Shown piece after piece: positions 47,341 to 58,758 of a stretch of 64,000 bases of DNA (position 1 is its first letter; each line of letters starts with the position of its first letter). The position numbers and the translations under genes are program-made. The stretch is from Metallyticus violacea. Lineage: Eukaryota > Arthropoda > Insecta > Mantodea > Metallyticidae. The notes below the pieces were generated by a model that searched no databases, was not told the DNA's origin, and saw only the letters and a program-made list of their open reading frames with translations. The stretch is from contig CM060833.1 of NCBI GenBank assembly GCA_030762175.1, positions 72,269,501 through 72,333,500 on the forward strand, in the 5' to 3' direction.

Positions 47341-49975
47341 TATACTGTTAGGTTATGGGTCGCATACGTTAAGCTGTTTATTGCAGGCATCAACAAAGCA
47401 GCAAGCAATCGTTCAGAAAAACGTTCTTTAAGATTCGAGGCGTAGTTTATAAAAAATGATAAAAGTTTAATTTAGTATATTCAGCAAGATATTGAACATA
47501 ATTTGACCATGTCCCAAGGAGAAGAGAAGAAGGGAAGGGGGATTAACGAAAGCTATTCTTCGAAAAAACTGGTGCGATAACACTTCTCCACTTCTCAGAA
47601 ACGTCAATCACAAAGTAATTTTAATCAGAGAATAAGTGTCTTCCATATTTTGCAAGATGATTATCTGTTTCACCTTCATCATAGCTTGGCTCTTAGCCAC
47701 TTTTAGCGAAAATTAAATTTTCTTCTACATCATTTTCGGTCACAATATTGTTTTCTCCATTACAAATATTGACTAGTTTATCATCAAAACTGTCTGGTTC
47801 CGTTAACTCTCCTAGAATAAAAGAATTGTCTTTAGCAGCAACAAAATAGTTTTTACCGGCCATGCTGCTAATTGGCATTACGAGAAAAGTCACAGAAAAC
47901 TATTCACATATATTTATAGACATGCAAACAAAAAACTTGAAAAAAGAAGAAAAAAAAACAAGAAAATTCCAGGACACTTACCGACAATAATGTTACTTAA
48001 AAGGAAACGTGGAATACTGGATACCCCAAAGCGACAATGATCACAAATAATTATCACAACAGACCGTCGTAATTGAATGTTTGCTTCCTTGAAACAAAAG
48101 TGTCAGTGGATGTGGTGGGAACAAGTCATGCCAACATAATTTTACCGAACAAAGAAATTCTGCTTCAATATTTTCCCATTTTAGGGTATTGCGAGTTGGT
48201 CTACCCAGTTTTTAACTTCAATGGTTGTAAAGAAAAAGTTTCAGAATGTATAAACTTTGTATAATATTCATTTTCTTTACAATCAATCAAAAAAGCGAAA
48301 TAAAACAGCTACTCTACGAGTTCACGCGAACTTCACAAACCTACCGTTCGCCAACAACTTCCTACTTGCGAAATAATCGCAGCTTGGGAGTATCTGCATG
48401 AGAGCATTGTTACTTAAAAGGTAATAGTGTTGTATATTGAAATAATGGCAAGCTTTTCCATATTTAATATTATATATGACTGTTTTACCATTAATATATT
48501 ATTTTATTGTAATTATCGAATGGTAATTTATTCAACTTTGGAATGAAAAAACAATCAGTCAATCAATCAATTTGTATAAAACTCGATGTAATCTTTCCTG
48601 AGAATGCACGTGGCGAGAGATGACGTTTCAGATGGATGCACACACAAAATAACTTTTATGGGCAAGAGGTTCTCCTACCGCTTCCTCTCGCCTCTTCTTA
48701 TCAAAATACTCCACAAGCTAACCTAGGTTATTGTTTGCATCGCGACTGCAAAAAGTGCCCTACATAAATTTACGATTAAAAACGTATTACGAAACAGTCA
48801 TAAGCAGAATAGGGCAAAAAAAGTACTTTAAATTCTTTAAATAGGCAGTAATATAATTAAAATAGACATTTATTAAAAGTGAAAACAGAGATTAAAATCA
48901 CTCATTATTAATGAAAATGGGTATTTAAGATATTTAATAATTTCTTTATTACATAATTAAAGTACTTACGCTTGCTTTTCTTGGTTACAAGCTACAAGAA
49001 GTTGTTTTTTCAAGGTACCAACTGTCATAGTCAGCCGCTTGTCGGAGAAAACATTTTTAATCATGTAAAAGGAATGTTCATACTTCCACTGAAGTGACTG
49101 GAGCATATTTAAAACAAGCTTTCTCAAAAGGATTCATACCAGTTACAACACAACATTTACCTTTCTGGACATCACGGAAATGCTAATCAAGACAAAATAA
49201 AGTAGTTTTGAATAGGCCTAGCGAATGAGCAAAATATGCGCAATAGTTTCTGGTAGAATTAACTTTCTGTTTATGCATTTATAGGGGAATCAGTCGAGTA
49301 TCTCTCTTACTTCTGTATTGAACACATTGTAGAGACAGTTTATGGTATAGCTGTACTGCTCTAATCTTTCTCGCTTGCAATTGTTAGTTACATTTACGCA
49401 GATGAGAAGTTACCCCACCTCAAATTTCCTAGAATTGTCTTGAGCAGATCGATACAAGGTCATTCGCCAGGACTGTTCAAAACGACAGAACTTTCCTCAT
49501 CCTCTCTATTTCCTGGTATTCGTATGTCCGAGAAACCTGTGTTAGGTTTTTCTATTTAAAGAGCTATTTAAGTGACTGGGTTGAGGAGAAAGTTTTTGAC
49601 TGCTTGAAAAATAATAAATATATAAAGAGATTTTCAATAGATATTTTTGCGAGTTATAACTTTTTTCACTTCTATGTATTCAAAATTCTTAGTCTGCTTT
49701 TTAAAATGCTTAAGTAATCAAGAAAAAGCCATAAGGATCCAAAACAAACCCAAAAAAAGAGGTTTTAAACCTTAAAATAGCAACAGAAGCCAAACTAGGA
49801 AAAAAATGGCAAAATGAAAATTAGCTTCTTGCCATTGAAGAACTCGCAGTAGTTCGAAGTATAGCAGTTTCAAGTGTGACTCTTTCTCTGTGTTTTATCT
49901 TTATCTACTTTTATTTTAGTGTTAATTTGTTACATTGTTAATAGTGTTTCTTTATTTTTATGTTTCATTAATATT
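47341..49975. other. AT-rich non-coding DNA with one weak coding candidate
   Basis: No confirmed gene. A minus-strand frame at 47693-47878 (MPISSMAGKNYFVAAK and on, about 61 codons) continues after one in-frame TAA for 23 more codons; it is discussed in the findings. The rest is featureless. Confidence 0.4.
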
Positions 49976-49994
49976 ATATATATATATATATATA
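49976..49994. repeat. (TA)n microsatellite
   Basis: Nine TA units immediately before the 130-bp array. Confidence 0.85.
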
Positions 49995-49997
49995 ATT

Positions 49998-50515
49998 TAA
50001 ATAAAATAAGAAAAATGTTTTCTGAAAATCAAGTTAACCGGGTCATTAGGAGTGGAGATTAAAGTGAAATTTAAAAATAGCTCTAGCGGTCACAATTTTT
50101 TTCCCTCAACGAAACTCAGTATATACCATTGAAATAAAATAAGAAAATTTGAAATCAGATTATTAGGAGTGAAAGGTTTATCTGAAACCCAAAATTTAAA
50201 AATTACTCTAGCGGCGCGAATGCTCTTTTTTTTCAACAAAACTCCATATATACGGTTTAAATAAAATAAGAAAAATGGTTTCTGAAAATCAGGGAATTCG
50301 GACTATTAGAAGTGGGAAATTACCTGAAACCTAAGATTTAAAAATCACTTTAACGGCACGAATATTTTTTCTTCACAATAAAATTCGGGGTACACTATTT
50401 AAATAAAATAAGAGTAGTTTCTGAAAATTAGGTAAATCGGATCTTCAGGATTAGCGATATACTTAAAAACCGAAATTTAAAAAACGCGTTTAATTTTCTT
50501 TCCGTTGTTTTAAAA
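49998..50515. repeat. Diverged tandem array, four units of about 130 bp
   Basis: Units begin at 49998, 50130, 50258 and 50400 with TAAATAAAATAAGAAAAATG or a close variant. Shared internal landmarks in the same order are TTTCTGAAAATCA, ATTAGGAGTG, CCTGAAACC, ATTTAAAAAT, CTAGCGGC and ATATAC. Period lengths of 132, 128 and 142 show internal indels. Units differ by roughly a fifth of positions, so the array is old. No coding capacity. Confidence 0.9.
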
Positions 50516-51029
50516 TAAAAGGACAAATTAATTCAGCTTATAAATTGTATTTATAACGTTACATGTATTTTATATTTAATAAAAGCATCGCATTGAAGAT
50601 AGCAAATGTGAAATATTCATCTATATGTGTTTGAAAATTATATTTGTATTTAAGAGTGCTCTGACCAGAAAATGTTTATGTCGCATGTTTTTGCTACAAT
50701 AACATTAAAATTAAATCTCAAAGTCAATCGAAGAAAGTTTCGATTGTATATTATTGGTTGTGTATATTTGCTTAATATATTGTAATTGTTTTAAATAGTA
50801 ACATGTTATTTGTTTTATTGAAATATATGAACATAATTTTTAAATACAAAATGTAACTCGAAACTTTGTTATTTTTCTTTATTTTAGTGACTATAAAAAG
50901 ATATAAAGTGCTGAGTTCATAATCATGTTTACACTTAAAAATATGCACACAGTATGGCTTTTCTACCAGTTGTCATATATTTAACTTAATTAATGTTTTT
51001 TTAACTTTTAATGTTTGTGGTTTAATCTC

Positions 51030-51030
<1 letters not shown>

Positions 51031-51101
<71 letters not shown>
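51031..51101. repeat. (AAT)n microsatellite, about 71 bp
   Basis: About 23 uninterrupted AAT units. It creates an artificial poly-Asn open frame on the plus strand that is not a gene. Confidence 0.97.
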
Positions 51102-51102
<1 letters not shown>

Positions 51103-52039
51103 GTGGTTTCCCTTTTATGATGCTTATAGATTGCAAGAATTCTAATTTTGTTCTTTTAATACCACACAGTACTGCCATAACTTATTTCATGTCATTAATT
51201 AATAAAACCATAATTTGCATGTTACATTCATTTTTAAAGTTATTCGACTTGGTGAGGAATTCACTTAGTTTACACAGCTCCTGCGTGAGGGACTTTTTTC
51301 CACTTCTTTTTCGTCTTCATTAATTTCAGTTAATGGGCATTGATTTAACCAGCAACCAGATACTTGGATGATCTACTCTTCAGCAAATGCTGTACTAAAC
51401 AGGCTATAATGCATGGTAACGAGGCAGTCTGAACGTTTAGTGATAATCAGAGAAACTGTCATTTTATTGCATATAATGCAAAACAGCTTGCTATAACAAG
51501 CGACGATCTTTTCAAATACTGCGCTCCTTTTAATTCAATGCTTTATTTTTTATTGCTATTCCCATTTAATCTTTAGGATGCTCACGGAGTTTTGATCCGG
51601 GTGTAATGCGACAAATGGCTAAACACATTCTCACACATGGGTAATGTACCGATGACTGCAATGTGTCACAGTAATCTCCCATTGGTGCGAAGTAAAAAAT
51701 ATCCATACAGCCGTTATAACAAAAACTAGTGATGTTATAGTGCGCTTAACTGTTGAAACGATACGAAGTGTGTTCTTGTTTGACTGTCACAGCTTGGCAG
51801 TTTGCAAAACGACTTTTAGTAATGGGATGGATAAAAAGTGTTGCTTGTTATTGGAGCTGTTGAAAGTTTTTAGCGTACCATTTTTAATTTTTCACCCTAA
51901 GACTCTATTTTTAAAAGTAAATATTTTACGTTGTTTTGGGCTTTTGTACATATTCTGTGCCAACTCTGGAAAATATTGTTGCATGACAATCTTTTTTTTT
52001 AATCAAACCTTGTCATAAATGGTATTATCAGAATTAGAT
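51102..52039. other. Non-coding DNA
   Basis: Nothing recognisable; a 92-codon plus-strand frame at 51740-52018 has no supporting feature. Confidence 0.5.
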
Positions 52040-52140
52040 AAGAAAAGTTCGAGGTCACGGTCAGGAATCGAATCAAAATCTTCTGCTTCCCGTTCCGATG
52101 TTCTTAGCATATGAGCTACTGTGTATCGTTCGACCACAAC
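52040..52140 (-). mobile_element. SINE family D, copy 1 (tRNA-like, minus strand)
   Basis: On the minus strand: ACAGTAGCTCATATGCTAAG (A box), then CGGAACGGGAAGCAGAAGAT, TTTGATTCGATTCCTGACCG (B box region). It aligns throughout with the plus-strand copy at 52255-52345. Confidence 0.65.
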
Positions 52141-52254
52141 CGAAAATCTTCCCCGTTTGAGTATATATGCTCCGAAGACATCTAAGACTATCTCTTAGCT
52201 CAGATTTTATTTTTATCAGATTTGTATTCAAGGTATAGAGGAGATTCGCGGTCA

Positions 52255-52345
52255 TGGTCGGAGATGAGCATGGTAGTTCAGATGGTAAGAGTATTAGCAC
52301 GGCAAGTCAAAGATCATGCTTTGAGTCACCATCGTGATGTCGAAT
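52255..52345 (+). mobile_element. SINE family D, copy 2 (tRNA-like, plus strand)
   Basis: GCATGGTAGTTCAGATGGTA (A box), AGCACGGCAAGTCAAAGATC and ATGCTTTGAGTCACCATCG (degenerate B box). Together with copy 1, 115 bp to its left in opposite orientation, it forms an inverted pair; outer bodies and tails are not recognisable. Confidence 0.6.
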
Positions 52346-52812
52346 TTTTCCTGAAACATAAGCTTGTGTGAAAAAATTGCATTCCATATTCAATATTATC
52401 AGTGTTAGAGCTATGAGACGAAAATAAATACGCATTTAAATCGAAAATGTACTTATACTATTGTTAGAGCGTAAGATAAAGTGTAATTACTATAAAAGCA
52501 TTAGTGAATTGACATACAAAGGCAAGTAATACCTTTCCATTCATTTGTCTGGGCCTCTTTGGGCTACAATATGGCAGCCGTGTGCGCCCACACCTTCCTA
52601 CTCAAGGCCTCTAAGGCAAACTACACTCCCTCACAATCTTGTTCAACGCACTGACGTGCAGCTAAACTCTTTTAATACATAAAGTTGGCAATATATTCAT
52701 ATACATTCCGTTCTCATAGACAAGAGGAGTGGGAAGGTACGATTATCAACCCAAAATGTACTCAAACATAATTCACGTATCCATTTGGTTGAGCTTTGAA
52801 TCCAAAATATAA
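52346..52812. other. Non-coding DNA
   Basis: No feature recognised. Confidence 0.5.
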
Positions 52813-53058
52813 CTAATAACACTGAGATTTTTGCTGTAATCGATAGAAATAGAAGTAATGAGTTGTTTTTGCTTCAAATTGGTGAAACGTTCTAGAAGAG
52901 TTGCTCAACTGGATGCTCATGTAGAACGAAAAGGAAAAAACCACCACAGTAACGGCTAAAACAAGTATTGTACATGTAATCTTTTCGACAGGTCGTGTAA
53001 AGTATTCCTCAATAAGAGGAATATTCCGGTTGATTAATTCTGTCATTTTGACCACCAT
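52813..53058 (-). CDS. Candidate small single-span membrane protein, 81 residues
   Basis: This minus-strand frame encodes an N-terminal hydrophilic part (MTELINRNIPLIEEYFTRPV from the second Met at 53046), one clear hydrophobic segment ITCTILVLAVTVVVFSFSFY (residues about 28-48) and a short C-terminal part with an NSS sequon. The second ATG has a good insect start context (TCAAAATGAC), the first (CACATGG) is acceptable. It looks like a type II or tail-type membrane protein, or a first exon encoding a signal anchor. No known family is recognised, no splice donor is evident, and there are few independent signs of coding, so it may well be a chance frame. Confidence 0.25.
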   Translation of the reverse strand: MVVKMTELINRNIPLIEEYFTRPVEKITCTILVLAVTVVVFSFSFYMSIQLSNSSRTFHQFEAKTTHYFYFYRLQQKSQCY

Positions 53059-53242
53059 GTGGAAACTTGTGTTGCGGTACGTGTTCCTCCAAATCTACAG
53101 TTAAAATTATATGTGGATTTAGCTGTGTCTTATCATCTGTCGTTGCTTAATAAAAGCAGTTTCTTCGTTGTTTCTTTCTTTTTATTTCATTACCTGCTTT
53201 CAACATCATTGATAATTCATCTTTAACCTATTTGCTGCATTT

Positions 53243-53273
53243 TTCTTCTTCTTCTTCTTCTTCTTCTTCTTTT
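53243..53273. repeat. (TTC)n microsatellite
   Basis: Nine TTC units. Confidence 0.95.
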
Positions 53274-54194
53274 GCGACAAGCTAAAAGGGAAATGTTGAT
53301 GAATTCATGTCGAAACCTCCTCATCAACGCTCGTGCATAAATAAATATGTAGATACAGAGTGTAAAATAGAGATATGTCTACCAATTTCATCTATAAAAC
53401 ATCCCATAAGGCGCTTAGGGTGAGATTCTGCCCTAGAGAATCGTCATGCTGAGCATGATCCAAGTTCAGAATTCTACTCCTTTTATTCAAGGGAGGTGTA
53501 TAATATTGAGCACTTCTATCAAACTTATCTGAGACATGATAGTAATAAACAGATAACATCAATTATTACAAGTCAGTTAAGCCGATGTATGAAAGGTTCA
53601 GTAATTGTGAAAAGCATGATTGTAAAGTTAGTTATAACTCAGTTTCATCTGTAAGAACAGGAACTACAGCAAGTGATGGTAGTTTTTACAGATATATAAA
53701 CAACTCTGTACTTACATTTCAACTAATTTCAATGATTAAGATTGTTGAGGAAACCTTTTATTTTCCATTGCACTATTGAAAATAAACATCTTTAACACGC
53801 AACTGGTTATATGTTCTTCGTGTACGAAGAGACCGCACATGCGGTCAATGCTTGTATGGCTGACCTGTAGAAACATGTGTTTTTAAACATAAATCTATCA
53901 AAAGAGAAAACGAGCAATGTCGCCATAATAATACAAACTGTTCATCATCAACAGTTAAGTGAACTTTATGGAACCATGTATACATATTTTCCAATTTTCT
54001 GTTCAAATATCTTGTACTTCTTTTGTTGGTATGTTTATGATTGAATGTCGGGTCTGATACTCTTTTGTGTCATTTATCTTGATATTTTCATATCAATCTA
54101 TTTTTGAAGTTACAATTTTAATTTAAAAAATGTTACTTTTATCAATCCATTGCTTGGAAATTTTGTCAGAGGGAGCATTAACAAAATGTTAAAA
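53274..54194. other. Non-coding DNA
   Basis: No gene or repeat recognised. Confidence 0.5.
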
Positions 54195-54434
54195 AGGGGT
54201 TCGAATCCAGGTCAGGTCAAGCTGTTTGGGTAAGGTTATTTCGGAGATTCTCCTTGCCCTAAGAAGGTGAATGCCAGATAGTTTTAAAGTGCCAAGGACT
54301 CCGAGCTCATTTCATTTCACTCATCCTTACAGATTTACACCTACATGGTGTAGGCTGAATGTACACCTACATTCAGCCTACAATCAACAGACGTCGAAGA
54401 AGACTAATGCAGTCAAAGCGACAATAAATAAAAC
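54195..54434 (+). mobile_element. SINE family B, copy 3
   Basis: The copy begins at the B box (GGGGTTCGAATCCAGGTCAG), continues with GTCAAGCTGTTTGGGTAAGG, TGAATGCCAGATAGTTTTAA, AGTGCCAAGGACTCCGAGCT and CATTTCATTTCACTCATCC, and ends with GCAGTCAAAGCGACAATAAA. Its 5' head is missing or unrecognisable. Within its 3' section is the perfect hairpin at 54349-54382. Confidence 0.78.
54349..54382. repeat. Perfect 15-bp inverted repeat with 4-nt loop
   Basis: TGTAGGCTGAATGTA, loop CACC, TACATTCAGCCTACA. The stem has no mismatch, and an overlapping shorter hairpin (ACACC-TACAT-GGTGT) lies just upstream at 54337-54351. The corresponding place in SINE B copy 1 lacks the hairpin, so it is not part of the family consensus. 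Confidence 0.95.
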
Positions 54435-55538
54435 ATTTTATACATGATATTTGAAAGTTTAATCTCTGCTGTCTTCTATTTAAAATCTTAGTTTAACAGT
54501 CGCACAAAAATATAATTATCATTATTTTTTTTATCTTCCTTCCCCCTTTCGCCACCTACTTAAGCATTGTTTAGTATTATTTTACACTTTAGTGCATATT
54601 TTTTTAAACGTCATGACCCTGTACATTTTTAGTTAAAATGTTAAATTCCAAAATCACATTGTTTAATTAGGGGCATCTTGCTATTAATTTTCAATTTCTT
54701 AAAAAAGTATCATATCCTGCAAATAAAATAATGTTTAGAGCCAGTTCGTTAAAGTAAAACCTTTTTAATTACTTTGTCATCCCCAAAAGTAGAGTCCAAC
54801 TGCCGAGAGTCTTTGTTTCACTAACATTTGCTGCCTTTCTGCCATTGTCCCTAACAAAATAGTTATTTCATTTTGATTTTGTATATTCTTTGCTACTTGA
54901 TTAGGGAAACCTTTTGTACTTTTATATATAGAATGTTTACCAAAATGTATGTTTTATTTTATTTATATATGCACATATATGTAAACAGATCTTGAAAGAG
55001 AAAGTATTCTGAGGTATTTTGCCTTATTTTTTTTTTTTCTTCTTTTGTGTAAGTGCTTTTAGTCGAATTTTTATTTTTGTAATTAGCTTTTAGTACGTTT
55101 TAAATGTTCTTCTTAGCTATTCTTCAAAAATAAAATTTTTAAATATACATTTTAATCCTTTCCCAGAACAATATAAATCATTCTCTTTTCCGCAGACTTG
55201 ATAACAATCGACAATGATTTTTTTGCATAGAAGTGTACAGAGCAGAGTTCTATATTTTTATCGGCAACTTTTCCGTTTTGCACTCAGTGAGCTGTTTGTT
55301 GGAAGTCATGCAATTGTTTCTCCATTATGAAGAACTGCTCTTGTTAAGAGAGGGCGTTTTTCCTTACCTTATTTCATGACGAGATTCCCTTTCGCCAAAT
55401 TCGCACCAGCTGTGCTCTATGTCATAGCCACAATCTTGAACTATTACTCTATATTGAAGTCTGCCTCACAGCGTAGGGAAAGGAATGATACTCATATCGA
55501 TTTTATGGCATGTGGGAATGTTTGGTTAAAACAATCTA
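54435..55538. other. AT-rich non-coding DNA
   Basis: Nothing recognised. Confidence 0.5.
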
Positions 55539-56060
55539 TCAAGAAGTAAAATAAAAATTGTTATGGATTCGTTTTGCCAAATATGTGTAAATAAAACGAT
55601 AAAGTGCCAGTTCGCACATCAGGAAGGACCTCAAAAAGCAAGGCCTTGCTTTAACAAACCAAACCAGCATGAGTGAGACATCTGGTGACTTCACAGGGTT
55701 TGGTTTAAAGGATATCACATCGTCATCAGTCTCAACAGTTATTCTGGAAGTGACCCATTTGGATCCAAATGTTTGAGGTGTCTCATCATACAACCGAGGA
55801 ATTTCTTCGTCTAAAATGGGATCCATAAGTTCTTCTTTAAGTAGGCTGCATTTACTTCAGTTATTTACAATTCTGTGAATCCTAAGTTGTCTCCGGGCGC
55901 AATAGCCTGCAACATGAATCCCTTGGCGAACTTTTCTTTGTTTTCCCGAATTAAGAAAGAGCCGCGTTGGATGGTAGTAAATGGTTCGAGGTCGGTTTGT
56001 ATTATCCAAATATATCCACACCTCAACCAGAGAATCCATCCATCAGGCGCCATTCATAAA
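55539..56060 (-). pseudogene. Unidentified coding relic in two frames
   Basis: On the minus strand two adjoining regions are open and GC-richer than the flanks. The upstream one (56053-55868) gives GYIWIIQTDLEPFTTIQRGS and FLIRENKEKFAKGFMLQAIA, ending at a stop. The downstream one (55826-55539) gives MDPILDEEIPRLYDETPQTF and WVTSRITVETDDDVISFKPN. The amino-acid composition looks protein-like, especially ETDDDVISF, but I recognise no domain. Frame changes between the parts argue for a decayed gene or transposon fragment. A splice junction between them was looked for and not found. Confidence 0.3.
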
Positions 56061-58367
56061 AGTTTCTGGATTTGGTGAAGCGTTCCTTGATATGCTGTTC
56101 TTATCTTTCATGCCCAAACCATGAACCTCCTCAGTTTAGTGAATACATTCTCAGGGGATGTGGGATGACAATAAACATGCAAACTCTTTCTTTCTATGCA
56201 TCTTTTAATTTGCAAAGTATCTTTACATTTGAAATATAAAGGTCTGTTAAGCATTTATCAAGTTATTGTCTAGTAATGCTAAGCATGTAAAGTTATGCTA
56301 TTTTACATTTGAGCTATTTCATGTGAATTCATACAAAAAATTAGAATAGCTTATCTCTTTTTTAAAATACATACTATAATATATAATAAATATTAATGTG
56401 TCTGTGAAATTTTCAACCATAGATCTAATGCAAAAGTTCACCAAAGCTACCGTAACGTTTTAAAATTGTGTAGCTTTCGAAATCAGTACAAAAATTCATT
56501 TTAAAATGTATATCTTGCTTAACGTAATAATTTGTAAAACATAGTCATTAATTTACAGTATTAGAAGAAATTGTATAATTTTATAATTTATGTATAATTT
56601 AATGATTTCATCACAAAAGTAACTACAAATAAAAATATAGCAAAATTGAAGTAGTAACACAAATAAATATAGTTTGTAGATTGGTGATCCAAGGTAAATT
56701 AATGTAGAAAAAAAGTTGTACGCTTAAAAAAAAAAGTGTTCTTATATTTATTTTGCACATCGATAGCTTTATCACACTCTCAAGTCAAAGTAATACAGTT
56801 GACTTCTCGCTCGGTCTCACACACCATACTTGGAACGACAAGGATGCAACTAGCAATACCCACGTATTCCAAATATAATTTAACGAAAGTATTAATATAA
56901 AGTTTTTCTTGAAGTAACATCAAAGTAATTACACTTATTTTTCAAAGAGAAAGAAAATAATCAGGTGTTATTCATGTTTTTAATGTGTTCCCTGGGTAAG
57001 TTACTCACATTCAAACTAATTGATTTATTTGCCGTTGAATTGTTTTTTAACTATAGTATATGCACATTTATAGAATGTGTGCTATCAGTTATAGTATTAA
57101 TTTTTGTGTGTGTGTGTTTCGGTCTTATATCCTTCAAAATGGTTTATTTTCACACTGATAAATGTATCGCATTACAACAAAATAAACTAATAAACTGAGA
57201 AAAACGCTATTCATATCTCTCTTAACCCTCTATATTTGAATTTTTTGAAATCAATGCTAATTTATAAAGTTCCAGGGTGACTGGTGCGCTATTACACATG
57301 GGTTGGCCCACGTTGTTTCAGTTTATTACATTACTTGTTATTGTTCTCTAATAATCTAAGTTAATTGTAATTAACAGATTAGTTCAGTAACTAGCCCATC
57401 AGTGAGCAATAGGATGATAGAACAGTTCTGATATTACTGTCACATGTGTCACGCTTCATTGCTTAAAAAATTCAAAAGCCAAGTTGGTTTTTTTTATTGT
57501 TTTTTTTTTTTTTTTTTTTTTTCCAAATCGGTATTTTCAAATATGTTTAGGAAACGTAAGATTCAACTCACATCTTGCGGATAATCAACACAAATAACAA
57601 AATTTTAAACTTTAGGAAATCTAGACCGAATACTTTTGGCGGTGAAACTGATTGTAAATGCTTTACCATAATTTCGTGGCTTTTGCCCAAAACTGAAGGA
57701 GCCATTGAATGGCAGAGAGCCTTTGCTAGCATTGATTAAAGATATGCCTATCATGACTTGATGCCTAAACAGGTCACCTGAATAAACGGAGATATCAACA
57801 AGAAAGACTTCCTCGACGTATCTAAATATTTGACACGGGTTAGAGCAAGTTAGGTATAATTTAAATGTTTCTACGTATATATTTTAATTTTAAGAGTAAA
57901 GCTACGGTGTGCTTTTAAATAGCCCTCATATCTTCTTTACATAATTTAGATATATTTATTCTGTGCCTTGCCCTTACACACAACTTTTATCAAAATAGGA
58001 ACTTGTATATTTTCCTGCTGTAGTTAACCAGTACATTCCTACTTTTATGGTCTTCGCGCATTTAATTTTTACTAATAAATTTCTCGCTGGATAACATAGA
58101 AAGTATAGCACTAGTTTTGTATACAGCTTAGAATATAAAGATAATAATCATTCCCAACTCAATAGTAGTAACACGGAATCCTATTTACAGCATTACAGCT
58201 ATAACACTTTAATAAAACAAAGAAATTAACTAACAGCAAAGAACTAGAAGGTTTCTGCTTTGGGTACCGGATTAGCAAATAGCATCGATTTAGCAATTGC
58301 TACCAATCCAGGGGGTACATCATGCGCTAAGAGATCATATGTGATAAACAATGCCCTGCTCTTCACG
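56061..58367. other. Probable 3' UTR and intergenic DNA left of the gene
   Basis: The right part should contain the 3' UTR of the minus-strand gene ending at 58368. Candidate minus-strand polyadenylation signals are ATTAAA at 58208-58213 and AATAAA at 57955-57960 (given as complements). Further left is featureless AT-rich DNA with a poly-T tract near 57500-57522. Confidence 0.4.
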
Positions 58368-58758
58368 TCAGTCTTTAGTTTTGTGCTTTTTCTTTCGTTT
58401 TCCACTCTTTACTTTGCCCTTTTTATTTCGCTTAGCGCTTCTTGACCTCTTCTGTGGCTTCTTTTTCTTTCTGACAGATTTTGCTCTTCCCCTGCTCGGA
58501 GAGGCACTCTTTCCAGCTGGTTTATCGTTACCAGATGGGTCGACATATATCGTTCCAACGTCGATGCGTAAGAAACAGTCATAAAGAAATTCCCCACAGT
58601 TGCCACCACCACAGAATTCCTCTCCACATTCGCCACAAACGTTCACCTTTGTCTCGATGATTCCTGCACGATTTTTATGGCGTGTTATCTGATTACACTG
58701 GTCTTCTCTTTTCTCACGAGCTGCTGTTCGAAGATGCAGCTTGCCCATCATGACCAAT
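58368..58758 (-). CDS. Terminal exon of an unidentified gene (Cys cluster and basic tail)
   Basis: The exon follows a good acceptor (CTATCTTTTTGTACAG, AG at 58760-58759) and its first base completes a codon begun in the exon at 63603-63392. It then encodes 129 residues to a TGA at 58368. The sequence starts LVMMGKLHLRTAAREKRED, carries six cysteines spaced C-x19-C-x2-C-x4-C-x4-C-x6-C (VNVCGECGEEFCGGGNC, then GEFLYDC), then FLRIDVGTIYVDPSGN, and ends in about 45 residues rich in Lys, Arg and Ser (RKKKKPQKRSRSAKRNKKGK and on). The cysteine set could bind metal or form disulphides; the tail could be a nuclear or nucleolar signal, or a heparin-binding tail if the protein is secreted. I do not recognise the family. 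No signal peptide or membrane span is visible in this part. Confidence 0.8.

Noticed and set aside
51015..51323. Plus-strand ORF with a long Asn run
   Set aside because: The Asn tract is the AAT microsatellite; the rest has no coding features.
56965..57198. Hydrophobic 77-codon ORF
   Set aside because: T-rich sequence yields hydrophobic translations by chance; there is no start or splice context.
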